Shown here piece after piece: positions 18,068 to 28,122 of a stretch of 64,000 nucleotides of DNA; the first letter of the stretch is position 1, and every line of letters starts with the position of its first letter. The stretch lies in assembly GCF_000379805.1 (NCBI RefSeq), contig NZ_KB903550.1, positions 1 to 64,000 of the forward strand. The letters run 5' to 3'. The DNA comes from Lewinella cohaerens DSM 23179 (GTDB lineage: Bacteria > Bacteroidota > Bacteroidia > Chitinophagales > Saprospiraceae). The notes beneath the pieces are model-generated. The model saw nothing but the letters and a program-made list of their open reading frames with translations, ran no database searches and was not told the DNA's origin. The translations under genes were made by a program, and so were the position numbers.

Positions 18068-19018
18068 ATGAAAGGATTATCTACCTTTTTAGCCATCGTA
18101 CTAATGATGGCTTTACAGCCTATTGCAGCCCAAACAACAGAAGAGCTGCAAGCAATGAAAGATGAAAAAGCTGCTGAGTTGGCAGAACTCAAAGGTGAGT
18201 TAGCTGAACTCACGGGTAAAGTCGACGCCCTAAAAGGCGAAGTAGCTGGCTTAACGGATCAACTGACCCCTTACCCGCGCTGGGATACGGGCCTATTGGG
18301 CAATGTAGGACTCAATTTTTCAACTTTTAATGACTGGCTTTTGCGCGACCAGCCAAATACCAGCGCGGTTAATATCGGTTTTTCTTCTACCGGTTTTGCT
18401 AACGCAGATTTTGAAAAGGCCTTTTGGCGTAATAGCCTTAGTCTTACCCTTGGATGGTTAAAGTTTGACAACCGTGACAATCCGGATGATAATGACGACT
18501 TTCAGGTTTCAGCGGATGCCTTCAATATCACCTCTTTGTATGGCTACAAATTGTCAGACAAACTAGCCATCTCTACTTTGGGAGAATATCGTACCTCCAT
18601 CCTAGACGGACGTTTCAATAACCCTGGCTATCTTGACCTTGGTGTGGGTGCTACCTGGACACCAATCAAAGACCTTGTGGTAGTGGTACATCCATTGAAC
18701 TATAACTTTGTGTTCTCTGATGCAGAGTTTGACTACAAGTCTTCTCTAGGTGCAAAGATTGTAGCGGACTATACCCGCCAGTTAACAAAAAACATCGCCT
18801 GGAAATCTAACCTCTCGGCTTTCGCCAGCTACGAAGGCAGCGACCTGTCTAACTGGACTTGGGTAAACGGCCTATCTACCGCTGTAAAAGGCATCGGTAT
18901 TGGCCTGGACATCGGCTTACGTAACAACAAGCAGGAAGCGCTTGCTGCTGAAAAAACGGACAACCCACTCCAGACCTACTGGATTTTAGGCTTGTCTTAC
19001 GCAATTTCTGCTAAGTAA
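18068..19018 (+). CDS. DUF3078 outer-membrane beta-barrel protein
   Basis: A 316-residue protein with a signal peptide (cleavage near PIAA-QT). A coiled-coil spacer of EELQ/AELKGEL repeats (about residues 25-65) leads to a beta-barrel region containing the DUF3078 hallmark VGLNFSTFNDWLL and alternating aromatic strands to the C-terminus (SYAISAK). DUF3078 proteins are Bacteroidota outer-membrane proteins of unknown function. The Glu/Leu coiled coil may reach peptidoglycan. It is the last gene of the sigma operon and is followed by a strong terminator. Confidence 0.85.
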   Translation: MKGLSTFLAIVLMMALQPIAAQTTEELQAMKDEKAAELAELKGELAELTGKVDALKGEVAGLTDQLTPYPRWDTGLLGNVGLNFSTFNDWLLRDQPNTSAVNIGFSSTGFANADFEKAFWRNSLSLTLGWLKFDNRDNPDDNDDFQVSADAFNITSLYGYKLSDKLAISTLGEYRTSILDGRFNNPGYLDLGVGATWTPIKDLVVVVHPLNYNFVFSDAEFDYKSSLGAKIVADYTRQLTKNIAWKSNLSAFASYEGSDLSNWTWVNGLSTAVKGIGIGLDIGLRNNKQEALAAEKTDNPLQTYWILGLSYAISAK

Positions 19019-19050
19019 TCTTGTAAGGAAACAATCAAAGTATTCTTATA

Positions 19051-19090
19051 AAGATGCCGGTTCACGGAAACGTGAATCGGCATCTTTGTT
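19051..19090 (+). terminator. intrinsic terminator with GAAA tetraloop
   Basis: GATGCCGGTTCACG (19053-19066), loop GAAA, and CGTGAATCGGCATC (19071-19084) form a 14-bp stem with one G-T wobble. Flanking AAA/TTT extends the stem and TTTGTTT follows. It terminates the operon ending with the DUF3078 gene. Confidence 0.85.
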
Positions 19091-19217
19091 TAAGTCGGGG
19101 GCCGGAAACCGGAAGTATTTTTCGCACCCCACACCCCGCACTTCGTACTAAAAGTCACCATCCAACCCACGCCCGGGCTGAAGCCCAGACTACGCCCCGC
19201 TCTTCGCACAAAGCCCC

Positions 19218-22200
19218 CTACCTCAACAAAGTCACACTCCCCGTGTAAATCCGCTGCACGCCATTCAGGTATTCCACTTTGGCCTTGTAGGCATAAGCTC
19301 CTTGTGGTAAAATTTCTTCTTTATAGCGACCGTCCCAAGCTGCGGCGGGTTGATCTTCGCTAAGTTCTTCGGAAACGAAAACCCTTTGCCCCCAGGGCGA
19401 AAAGATCTCCAGCGTCCACGAAGCGAGGCCAATACCTGCAGGTTTGAAGACGCGCACATCGCCGCTACCACTTTCCGGCGAAAGGGCATTGGGAAAGAAA
19501 ATATCGTACATAAAGTCGGGGTTTACATCTACATACGCCGTATCCGTACAGCCATTCAGCGAGCTGGCGATGAGCGCTGCTTGCCAACTTCCGTTCTGTT
19601 CATAATCATGCACCGGGTCGATTTCTGTACTGCTAGCACCATTCCCGAAATTCCATAAATAGTTATCAGCGCCAGTGCTCTCATTATTGAAGAGCACAAT
19701 ACCACGATACATATCTGTAGGAAGTTCCCACGTAAAATTAGCCACTGGACGGGGAAGTAGATTGACGCTGCCGCTGAGTTGGAGGGAATCAAAGCAAAGA
19801 CCATCATAAGTAGCGACCAGGCTCACATCGTAGCTGCCAGCTTCACTGTATTCAATAACCGGATTGGGCTCGGTAGAGGTCTCTCCGTTGCCAAAATCCC
19901 AGTAATAGTCGGTGGAATTGAGTGTCGCGTTATCAAAAACGACCGTCTGTGGTGCGCAATCGTCAATCAGAATAGGCGCAAAATCCGCTAGTGGTTGAGG
20001 GACAATCTGGAAATTACGCTGAAGAACATCCTGGCAGCCAAAGGTATTGTTGGCGAGTAGCTGTACACTGTATTCCCCCTGTCCCGAAAAGGTGATGCTT
20101 GGAGACGTAAGGCTGCTGTTTATGCCATTGCTAAACGTCCAATCGTAGGAAGTCGCTCCAGTGCTGGTATTGGCAAAATCAATCACCTGCTGTTCACCGC
20201 AATAGACTTCTTCCGGTAAGGAAAATCCTGCTTGCGGCTCCTCAAAAACGACCACACTAACGGTGTCGTAACTGGAGAAACACCCTTGCAAATCTGCTGT
20301 TCTTAGACTCACCGTGTACAAACCTGATGCCGTAAACGTATGGCAAGGGTTCAGCGTCGTAGAACTGTTCTCGTCTCCGAAATCCCATTCGTAAAAATCA
20401 GCGTTCGTAGCCGTCGCATTGAAACAAACATCCAAGGGGGGGCAACCACTCGCGCCTTCCATGAGTACCGTGCCCTCGGGCCTTTCCCTGACCGTAACGG
20501 TACTCGCAAAACTCGACTGACAGGAATAAGCCGTATTGCTGATAATCATTGTCACTTGATAAGTTCCTGGCTGCTCATACTGATGAACCGGATCGGTGGC
20601 AGTGCTGTTGCGGCCGTCACCAAAATCCCAAAATACCGTCTGGAAATCAGAGGACTCATTTGTAAACGCAATCTCCTGATCCGGACAGATGACCGGAGGG
20701 TGGCTAAACAAAGCCTCAGGGCTGGGCAGCACCTCGATATTGATAGATGTAGAATCTTCGCTACAGGCTGTAATCGCATATTGGTAGACGGTGTAGTATC
20801 CCGGATTCACAAAAGTATGCACAGGGTTCGCCTGGTCAGAGGTGGTACCGTCGCCGAAATTCCAGCTTACCGCCGAACCAAAGGAAGAATAGTTCGTAAA
20901 ATCCACACTCAGAGGCACACAGCCTTGCGTAGTATCTACCCCGAAAAAAGGCGTGACATTGCTGGGATTGACCAGCAGCTCTTGGAAGCTGCTATCGCTC
21001 CCGCAGCTGTTACTCGCAATCAGCTGAATAATATAAGTCGTGGCAGCGGTATCTGGCGTGGTAAAGACCTGCATGCCGGGCAAGGAATCTTGAGAAGTGA
21101 AGCCATTGCCAAAGTTCCAAAAGTAACTCTCGGCATTTCCTAAACTGGTATTGGCAAAGCTGATTTCCAAAGGCCCACAGCCATCATCTACCGGAATGCC
21201 AAATCCAGCAACAGGGCGCGACAAGACTGTCACGGTATCAATCGCCATTGAAACACCACAGGCATTACTCACAGCTACCATCACTTGATAGGTGGTGTCA
21301 AAAAGCCCTGGTGCATAAACAACACCTTGAGGGTTTGGAAGTGCACTGCTTTCTCCGTTGCCTAGCGTCCAGTCATATTGTAAATCAACGCCAGTACTTA
21401 CATCTGCAAAATTAACGCTCAGTGGGCCACAGCCTGTTGGCGTATCCAATGCAAAAGCAGGATCGGGCAAACTCGTCACTACCAATTCTCCATCTGCCGA
21501 ACGACTACAACCCGCAGTGTTAGTTGCCGTCAAGGCTACTGGGAAAGTTCCTGTGTTCGCCATCGAAAAACTTACACTATCTCCATTTAGCATTTGAGTT
21601 CCATCGATCAACCAAGTATAGCTAACACCATCTTGTGGGCTTGCGCCTAAACGGATATCAGCCGCAGCACATACGTAGTCTGGTAAGCTGAAGACGGCTT
21701 CAGGAATAGCTTGTATTTCGACCCCGACGCTATCAGCAAAACTACAGCCGGTATTGGCATTGATAATCGAATATTGATACCAATATACGGTATCCAACAA
21801 GAGCTGGCTTGTGTTAATAACACCTTGATCAGGGTCTGCCAAAGCGGGCCCCGACCAAGTACCGCCCGCAGGAGTAGGGGCAGGTAAATTTTGCATACCA
21901 CTCCCTACACAAAAGGCTAGATTAGTGCCCGCATCAAGGTTACCTGGCCCTTGAATATCGAGCATCAAAGCATCACTAACTTCACAGCTACTGCCTTCGG
22001 CGATGGTGTAGGTGTAATCAAAAGAACCACTGCCAGCTGCTGCCAAATCTACTTCGCCAGAGAAAGCGTCCATGATGCCGGGGCCAGTCCATTGCCCGCC
22101 AGCAGGGGTGCCCATCAGGGTAATCAAACCTTCGCTGATACAGACGCTTTGATCTGGGCCCACCACCGCTTCTTCAGGGTCAATTATCGTGATAATGACT

Positions 22201-24035
22201 TCTGTCGCAGCGGTGCAAGCCTCGAGCGCATAGGATAATTGCACGGAATATATGCCTTCACCCGGGCTGGTAAAGGTGCCATTAGCACTATCGGTAATAA
22301 AATCACCTGACCAACTCAATAGCCCACCTTCAGGCATTGCCGTAGGGTTAAGCTCTTGTTGTAATATCAATGTCCCTGCATCTATACAAAAAGCAGAAGT
22401 ATCAGGCGAAGTCAGCGTAGGCAACTCCTGTACATTTACAATGGTCTCCTTTCGGAGCAAACAATTACTACTATCCAGCAAGCTGTAAACAAGATCAAAA
22501 GAGCCCGTACCGCTAAGACCTGGGTCAAAAACACCTTGCTGATCATCGACAATGCCCGGGCCTGACCAGCTGCCGCCTGTGGGGCTGAAATCCAGCTGTA
22601 CTAAAGCTTCGTTTTCGCATAGATCAAGGTTTTCGGCTATCGTAACACTTTCGCCCAATAGGATGTCAATACTCATGCTGTCTCCATAAACGCAAGCCCC
22701 ATCCAAAATTTGATATTGCACATTAAATGACCCTAAACCTGTAATGGAAGGATCAAAAATACCGCTGGAATCGATGCCTAGCCCCGACCAGAATCCTCCT
22801 GCGGGGGATGCAGTTAAGGAAACTGGGTCGGAAGCATCGCAAATGGGACCGAGGGGTGATAACTCCAGCAACACCACCTCGGATCCCTGGATAGAAAGCA
22901 CGGTATTATCACTTGCATCCGGGCAGTACCCGTTACTGACCACGAGGTCAATAGCATAGTCACCTACCTGGTTAAAATTTACCAATGGGTTGGCTCCATT
23001 GGGGATATTAGGCATCGAAGGCCCACTCACCGACCAATTATAGGTACTGATATCTCCTTCTGTGAGTAAATAATCGCCCAACTGTACGCTGGCAGAATCA
23101 CAAAAAGTCGGTATTTCTTCCAATTCGATAAGGGGAGGCGCCAGCACTGTTACGGTTGTCGTCCATTCACTGCTCCCACAGAGGTTGTTGGCTTGTAAAC
23201 TGACGGTATAAGTCCCTGGTACCGTAAACTCCACCGTCGGAGTTGGGCTTTGCGCATTAAACGTATCCAGAAAAACGACGCCCGCACTATCAGGGAAAGT
23301 CCAGAGATAATCATCTGCAAAATCAGAATTGTTGCCAAACGTGACGGTCAAGGGTACACAACCTATGGCTGCATCGCTTCCGTTGGCAGTACTTCCGGCT
23401 ACGGGCTTATCGAGCACTTCTACGGGTAAGGTGAGGCTGTCTGTTCCACACTGGTTGGTCACTACCAAGGTCACATCGTATACCCCCGCAGTATCGAAAA
23501 CATGATCAGGGTTGGGGTCGGTAGAGGTCGTGCCATCACCGAATAACCATAGGAATTCATCACCGTGGCAACTGCTATTGGTTAGCGCAATGGAATCACC
23601 GGCACAAACGATAGGAGGGGCACTGAAATTTGCACGTGGCTTAAAACGTATAGCCACCGGCGCAATCTGAGTATGACAACTCTGCCCCTCCTCGCAAAAA
23701 CGGTAAATTTCCAGGCTTATATTGTAAACGACGAAGTCATTGCCCGACGAGCAGGCCGTGCCTTCATCAAAAAGGTAGGTGTAGAAATAATTAGAAACTT
23801 CATAAACCGTATCCCGATCACCATTGCCCCAATCCCAGACGTAGAAGTCGATATCGGGCATGATCGTTTGGTTAATGACCTCGAAGGTTGCTCCTTCACA
23901 GACGGTAATTTCTTCGCTGAGCAAGGCCCAGTCGGCAAAAATATCACCACACTCGTCAGTGATACATTGTGCATTTAAAGTAAAATTTAAGCTTCCGATC
24001 AAGGCCAGAAGCGACAGACGTATTGATAGTTGCAT
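19218..24035 (-). CDS. PKD-repeat adhesin with type IX secretion type B sorting domain
   Basis: The product is about 1605 residues with a signal peptide (LSLLALIGSLNFTLNA, starting at ATG 24035). Long runs of PKD and Ig-like domains follow, with repeated WNFGDG or WDFGDG and GxYxVxL motifs and many AGGxWSGPGI segments. The C-terminal ~85 residues (FFPNALSP, then FSPWGQRVF and WDGRY and PQGAYAYKAKV) form the gliding-motility-associated type B sorting domain, which directs export by the T9SS. It lies 26 nt downstream of a PorP/SprF-type gene, the usual adhesin/partner arrangement. In-frame codons up to 24119 overlap that gene and are unlikely to be translated. Confidence 0.92.
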   Translation of the reverse strand: MQLSIRLSLLALIGSLNFTLNAQCITDECGDIFADWALLSEEITVCEGATFEVINQTIMPDIDFYVWDWGNGDRDTVYEVSNYFYTYLFDEGTACSSGNDFVVYNISLEIYRFCEEGQSCHTQIAPVAIRFKPRANFSAPPIVCAGDSIALTNSSCHGDEFLWLFGDGTTSTDPNPDHVFDTAGVYDVTLVVTNQCGTDSLTLPVEVLDKPVAGSTANGSDAAIGCVPLTVTFGNNSDFADDYLWTFPDSAGVVFLDTFNAQSPTPTVEFTVPGTYTVSLQANNLCGSSEWTTTVTVLAPPLIELEEIPTFCDSASVQLGDYLLTEGDISTYNWSVSGPSMPNIPNGANPLVNFNQVGDYAIDLVVSNGYCPDASDNTVLSIQGSEVVLLELSPLGPICDASDPVSLTASPAGGFWSGLGIDSSGIFDPSITGLGSFNVQYQILDGACVYGDSMSIDILLGESVTIAENLDLCENEALVQLDFSPTGGSWSGPGIVDDQQGVFDPGLSGTGSFDLVYSLLDSSNCLLRKETIVNVQELPTLTSPDTSAFCIDAGTLILQQELNPTAMPEGGLLSWSGDFITDSANGTFTSPGEGIYSVQLSYALEACTAATEVIITIIDPEEAVVGPDQSVCISEGLITLMGTPAGGQWTGPGIMDAFSGEVDLAAAGSGSFDYTYTIAEGSSCEVSDALMLDIQGPGNLDAGTNLAFCVGSGMQNLPAPTPAGGTWSGPALADPDQGVINTSQLLLDTVYWYQYSIINANTGCSFADSVGVEIQAIPEAVFSLPDYVCAAADIRLGASPQDGVSYTWLIDGTQMLNGDSVSFSMANTGTFPVALTATNTAGCSRSADGELVVTSLPDPAFALDTPTGCGPLSVNFADVSTGVDLQYDWTLGNGESSALPNPQGVVYAPGLFDTTYQVMVAVSNACGVSMAIDTVTVLSRPVAGFGIPVDDGCGPLEISFANTSLGNAESYFWNFGNGFTSQDSLPGMQVFTTPDTAATTYIIQLIASNSCGSDSSFQELLVNPSNVTPFFGVDTTQGCVPLSVDFTNYSSFGSAVSWNFGDGTTSDQANPVHTFVNPGYYTVYQYAITACSEDSTSINIEVLPSPEALFSHPPVICPDQEIAFTNESSDFQTVFWDFGDGRNSTATDPVHQYEQPGTYQVTMIISNTAYSCQSSFASTVTVRERPEGTVLMEGASGCPPLDVCFNATATNADFYEWDFGDENSSTTLNPCHTFTASGLYTVSLRTADLQGCFSSYDTVSVVVFEEPQAGFSLPEEVYCGEQQVIDFANTSTGATSYDWTFSNGINSSLTSPSITFSGQGEYSVQLLANNTFGCQDVLQRNFQIVPQPLADFAPILIDDCAPQTVVFDNATLNSTDYYWDFGNGETSTEPNPVIEYSEAGSYDVSLVATYDGLCFDSLQLSGSVNLLPRPVANFTWELPTDMYRGIVLFNNESTGADNYLWNFGNGASSTEIDPVHDYEQNGSWQAALIASSLNGCTDTAYVDVNPDFMYDIFFPNALSPESGSGDVRVFKPAGIGLASWTLEIFSPWGQRVFVSEELSEDQPAAAWDGRYKEEILPQGAYAYKAKVEYLNGVQRIYTGSVTLLR

Positions 24036-24061
24036 AGTATTCAGACGGATTTTCGGGGATG

Positions 24062-25267
24062 TTAACGATACCAAATGTTGTTCCAGCGGCGATGATGGCT
24101 TCGGCCCACAGGCGGGCACTGCACACTGCCCTTGCCGCGGCGACCACCTGATCGCTTTTTGCCTGCACCATTTGGGCTTAGCACACTACAAAACAAACCT
24201 CCACTCTGGAGATAGTAGCGAATGTTAACTTCTACCACTCCACCAGAAGCGGAGCGCAAGCCACCAATATTCATATCGTAACTAAGGCCAATCTCCAGCG
24301 CTTGCCGTTTATCCAAATCGAAAGCTAGCCCGAGGTAGGCGATTAAAGCATCCGTATTCTGGAAACCCGCAAAGGGGTGACTATTGTGGTAAAACAAGCC
24401 TAGTGACCCTCCCTGGTACAGCCCCGTTAGACCGAGGGTCGTAGCGTTGATGCCGCCCTGTCCTTCCAGACGGAATTGAGGCACCAGTCGAAAGCGATTG
24501 ATCTGGCCGTTGCCAACACTGAGGAAAGGCAGGTAAAGACTTCCGTGCGCCGTCCAACGCAAAGGAAGTGGGGTGTCCAGCCCTTGCAAAGATTCAATAG
24601 GGCCGGTATTAAAGCTGATGTTGAGCAAATTATTCAGCGCAATGCCGTAATCGAATTGCAGGTCTTCTTTTCCGCGTTTGCGAATATCCACCCGGTGGAT
24701 AAAACCAAAATCGACACCACCAAACTGCACTGGTACCCGGCTCCCTGGATCGAAAGCCGTAGCATTGACATTCCCAAAACGAGGATCGAGCTGATCCGAG
24801 AAAACGAGTTGATCCCAATCAATACGTTTTTCCATCCAGTAGGGACTAATCCCCAAACGAAAGTTATGCACTGATCGTCGGCCTTCGATGCGGGCCACAA
24901 AACCGAGTTGTAGCTTGGCCGCAGTAGTCGTTAAGAGGCCTTCCCCTTCGACATCACGAGCGATACTGAGGCCAATAGCTCCCGGCAGGCAAGGCTCAAA
25001 ACTCTCTACGGAGGCATAGAAAGAGTTGAAGCCACTAGGAATTTGGTTCCACTGGCGTCGATAGGTAGCAGTACCCGTCAAGCCGCCATTGATCCCAACA
25101 TAAGCCGGGTTAAGGTGCAAAGGGGTATTAAAAAACTGAGAAAAGATAAAATCCTGGGCCCGAAGGCTCGGAGATAGGAGCAGTAGCCAGCACGTGACTA
25201 CCGTAGCTGCACGAAGCAGCACGTGAAAGAAGGGTACCATGTTGAAGTTGTTTTTGGGACGTACCAT
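24062..25267 (-). CDS. PorP/SprF family type IX secretion outer-membrane protein
   Basis: The 401-residue product has a signal peptide (cleavage near SLRA-QD) and the family opening DFIFSQFFNTPLHLNPAYVG, then YRRQWNQIP. A barrel-like array of strands ends in an RYYLQSGGLFC segment. SprF is needed for surface attachment of SprB, and PorP/SprF paralogues are commonly encoded beside one T9SS type B cargo. Here the cargo would be the 1605-residue adhesin immediately downstream. The last ~40 residues after the barrel are basic and unusual. M1 (25267) or M10 (25240) may be the start. Confidence 0.88.
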   Translation of the reverse strand: MVRPKNNFNMVPFFHVLLRAATVVTCWLLLLSPSLRAQDFIFSQFFNTPLHLNPAYVGINGGLTGTATYRRQWNQIPSGFNSFYASVESFEPCLPGAIGLSIARDVEGEGLLTTTAAKLQLGFVARIEGRRSVHNFRLGISPYWMEKRIDWDQLVFSDQLDPRFGNVNATAFDPGSRVPVQFGGVDFGFIHRVDIRKRGKEDLQFDYGIALNNLLNISFNTGPIESLQGLDTPLPLRWTAHGSLYLPFLSVGNGQINRFRLVPQFRLEGQGGINATTLGLTGLYQGGSLGLFYHNSHPFAGFQNTDALIAYLGLAFDLDKRQALEIGLSYDMNIGGLRSASGGVVEVNIRYYLQSGGLFCSVLSPNGAGKKRSGGRRGKGSVQCPPVGRSHHRRWNNIWYR

Positions 25268-25753
25268 ATCTCACCTCAACGACCGGGTCGTAAGACCTAG
25301 CAGCTTCAGCTTGCTACAGCACTAAAAAAAGCTATCGCACGCTAGCCATCAAGCTACTCTCAACTCTGTGTACACACAAAGTCATAAGAGGTAGTTTCCC
25401 TTACGGGACAATACCTACGTACTATCGCAAAAAATTAAATAGTCAGTAACTCACTTAACCGGGGAAATAAATGGGGTTGTGAGTTTTGTTGTGAAGTTTT
25501 CTCAAGACAGGTTCATGGGAACCCTAAATTCAGGATAACATATTATGTTTTTCAAAGATAGGTAAAAGATGGTTAATAATGCAAGGCTAAGGAGGGATAA
25601 AATAATATCAATTCTGCGTTTTTAATTCTTTTCCTGGATGTTTTTATAAATCCTCATGTTCTGAAGGGTAGCCCTTGTTAATGCCTGCGACCTATTAGCG
25701 ACGGCTATCATCAATAGTGTTTTGCTCTAAATGTTGATAATCTAACCGCATTT
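25268..25753. other. intergenic region, no gene seen
   Basis: Nearly 490 bases between the PorP/SprF start and the CPBP protease end. I see no convincing ORF or RNA. The part nearest the PorP/SprF gene would be its leader and promoter region. Confidence 0.5.
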
Positions 25754-26437
25754 TCATTTCTCTTCGGGTACAAAATATTTAACATAGATTAATATTAAAA
25801 TCGGCACGAAAACCAAGCCTAAAACAAAGTTTAATAAAGAGATCCAACCAGATAATTCATTTCCACCTTGAGCAATCAGTACTAATTCCCCTAAAGGCCC
25901 TTTTGAGAAAATTGTGTTATGGATAAAATTCCATCCAAGATGAAGCCCTAAAGGCAGCATTATTGATTTTGTTTTGGCAAAAGCCCAAGCCCAAGCATAT
26001 CCCATTACTCCAGTTCCCAAAAACACTAAAGCCATAGCTAAAATGTTTCCTAGAACGCCAAAAGAAAACCAATGATATATCCCGAATGTAATGGCCGAAA
26101 TTAGAATGGCTTTATTTGTGCCAATTTTTTGGATTAGAATGTATAGGATAGCTCCACGAAAAATCAACTCTTCAGTTAATACAGATTTTAAGTCCCACCA
26201 AAATGATTTTAGAATAATTAGAGGTGTGATAGTCTCATTTGAAACCCAAGTCGATGACTTTAGGAGTGATTCAGTATATTGAACAATGGCACAAAGTATT
26301 GCCGTAATTAGGAATCCGATTAAGAATTCTTTTAATCTTTTAATGATTGGAAGAATCCCTAGTGATAGAATGCTTTTCTTTTCAATTAAGAATAATAACA
26401 GCCAAGAAATTGCAAGAATAATAATGATACCTATCAT
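25754..26437 (-). CDS. CPBP family intramembrane metalloprotease
   Basis: A 227-residue polytopic membrane protein (six to seven helices) with the three CPBP/Abi motifs: EELIFRG (E89, E90, R94), FGIYHW (His122) and LHLGWN (His166). These form the metal site of prenyl-protein-protease-like intramembrane proteases. In bacteria the family includes bacteriocin self-immunity and protein-processing members; the substrate is unknown. The gene is more AT-rich than the flanking core genes and follows the serine hydrolase gene on the same strand after about 170 nt. This suggests recent acquisition, which is inference. Confidence 0.85.
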   Translation of the reverse strand: MIGIIIILAISWLLLFLIEKKSILSLGILPIIKRLKEFLIGFLITAILCAIVQYTESLLKSSTWVSNETITPLIILKSFWWDLKSVLTEELIFRGAILYILIQKIGTNKAILISAITFGIYHWFSFGVLGNILAMALVFLGTGVMGYAWAWAFAKTKSIMLPLGLHLGWNFIHNTIFSKGPLGELVLIAQGGNELSGWISLLNFVLGLVFVPILILIYVKYFVPEEK

Positions 26438-26609
26438 CTTTTCAATTTGTTTTGTAACATTAACCTCCTTTGAGCTGCTTGTTTAGTGTACAACACTTTG
26501 GAGGTGTTTTTTAAGCTGTCTGAGAGGAAGATGGGTTAAACTTCCTTAATTCGATAACTGCTTGTAGCGACTATTGCTGTTATACGACACTGTTAGCATC
26601 CGTGTTGAA

Positions 26610-28061
26610 TTACAATTTAACAGCAGTTTGCCCATAGAGTGTGAAGGATTTAAAATCATCCTTCATCAAAAATGCAACTTCGACACCAGTGTTTGGGTGA
26701 ATAAAATTAAGCTCATCGCCAACAATTGGGGTGAGCTTGTACTCGTCTCCATTAGGGAATATTAGTGAAATCAGGTTGTTGCTTTCATCATATTCGACAG
26801 AAAGATTTAATTGATTGTTCCATTTGTATTCACCTGACAATTGCTTTAAGTCACTGGAATTTACTTGCTTCCGAGAGACACTTGTTTGCTTAAAATGTTG
26901 CCAGTTATATACCTGTGAGGCTGATAAAAGTAATTCGTTCCCTAGCGCCCCTCCATTATCTGAATTGATCAAGTAAACCAAGCCATTTCCACTTGCAAGG
27001 TCTATTGTCATACCTGTACGGTAACCGGCATTGCCTCCGTAGTGAGTGATAGAAACATCATCACCAGCCCGATTTAATATGAATCCGTAAACTTGGCCGT
27101 CTCGTTCTTGGCTAAGTATCGATTTTATATCTGACGGTGAAAATATCGATTTTTTGCCTTGATAGGCATTGTAAATTTCAATTAGAAATTTAGCCATATC
27201 AGTAGCGTTACTCCAAAGTCCAGCTGCGGCTTGTTCCGGATGATTTCTCCAGCCGCCATCTAAAACATCTCCTGATTGAACGTAACCCTTTGCTACCTGA
27301 TTAGCTTTCGAGGCAGGTAGGGGCTGCGTGAATTCAGAATGTTTCATGCCGGCAGGTTCAAGAATCCATTTTCTCATGATGTTCGAGAATTCATCATTGT
27401 ATATGTCTTGAAGAGCCAGTTCGGCTAATGTGTAAGCACCACCAGAATAAGCCAGGGTTTCATTAGGTGGTCTGATAACATCTATCGCTGGGGAATTGAC
27501 TCCTTCAGTCCCCCTTAGAATATCTATATCAGAGGGCACGACGAGACCTTTAGCGTATCCCTGGTATCCTCCGGGAGTGATTCCTGAAGTATGGGCGAAG
27601 AGATTACGAAACGTAACTGGGTTTTCGGCTGTTTGTTTGCCTTGGGGCAATTCAAAATCCTTGAGGTAATCTTCGATGTTTTTATCCAGGTCTATTTCAC
27701 CAGCAGAATGCATACGCAGTGCCGCTAGGAAAGTTACCGGTTTAGACAGTGACGCTGCCTGGAAAATACTTGAAGCATCCAGTTTTTGTTCGTCGGAAAA
27801 GTTGGCATTTTGATAAACATCAGCCCATTCAATCTCACCTTGATGAATTACAGCAAGAGATAACGCCGGAATATTATACGCTAACATTTTATTTTCTATA
27901 GAACTGAAACTTTCCGCCTCTCCTAAAAACGTCACTTTCTCACGAATTTCAGCCTCTAACTGAGCTTTTCTTTCCAATGATTTATGGGGAATAGAAGCAC
28001 AGGAAGTAATAAAAACGAATATTAAAGACTGAAAAAATAATTTATTCATAAGTGACGTCAT
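26610..28061 (-). CDS. serine hydrolase lipoprotein, class C beta-lactamase/PBP4 fold
   Basis: The 483-residue product has a lipoprotein signal (lipobox ITSC, Cys21). The beta-lactamase-like domain has the SxxK motif SLSK (S104-K107), the second motif as YSGGAY (YSG instead of YSN, a variant common in this superfamily) and HYGGNAG as the third motif. The C-terminal ~110 residues form a lipocalin-like beta domain frequent in such hydrolases. Likely a periplasmic esterase or peptidase. Real beta-lactam hydrolysis cannot be inferred. The ATG at 28061 gives the lipoprotein signal; M5 is also possible. A TG microsatellite lies just upstream. Confidence 0.82.
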   Translation of the reverse strand: MTSLMNKLFFQSLIFVFITSCASIPHKSLERKAQLEAEIREKVTFLGEAESFSSIENKMLAYNIPALSLAVIHQGEIEWADVYQNANFSDEQKLDASSIFQAASLSKPVTFLAALRMHSAGEIDLDKNIEDYLKDFELPQGKQTAENPVTFRNLFAHTSGITPGGYQGYAKGLVVPSDIDILRGTEGVNSPAIDVIRPPNETLAYSGGAYTLAELALQDIYNDEFSNIMRKWILEPAGMKHSEFTQPLPASKANQVAKGYVQSGDVLDGGWRNHPEQAAAGLWSNATDMAKFLIEIYNAYQGKKSIFSPSDIKSILSQERDGQVYGFILNRAGDDVSITHYGGNAGYRTGMTIDLASGNGLVYLINSDNGGALGNELLLSASQVYNWQHFKQTSVSRKQVNSSDLKQLSGEYKWNNQLNLSVEYDESNNLISLIFPNGDEYKLTPIVGDELNFIHPNTGVEVAFLMKDDFKSFTLYGQTAVKL

Positions 28062-28074
28062 TGGTTAATTATGA

Positions 28075-28089
28075 TGTGTGTGTGTGTGT
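28075..28089. repeat. TG dinucleotide microsatellite
   Basis: Seven consecutive TG units directly upstream (14 nt) of the serine hydrolase start. Simple dinucleotide tracts at this position can change promoter or leader spacing by slippage. Confidence 0.8.
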
Positions 28090-28122
28090 TGATGCGAACT
28101 TACCCTATACTCAACAATCTCC

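Noticed and set aside
20340-21143. A 267-codon plus-strand ORF inside the adhesin gene
   Set aside because: It is antisense to well-conserved PKD domains and encodes a basic, non-protein-like sequence; it is a shadow of the real frame.
26438-26463. Eight-codon ORF (MLQNKLKR) overlapping the CPBP start as a regulatory leader peptide
   Set aside because: Too short, and no attenuator structure nearby could be supported.
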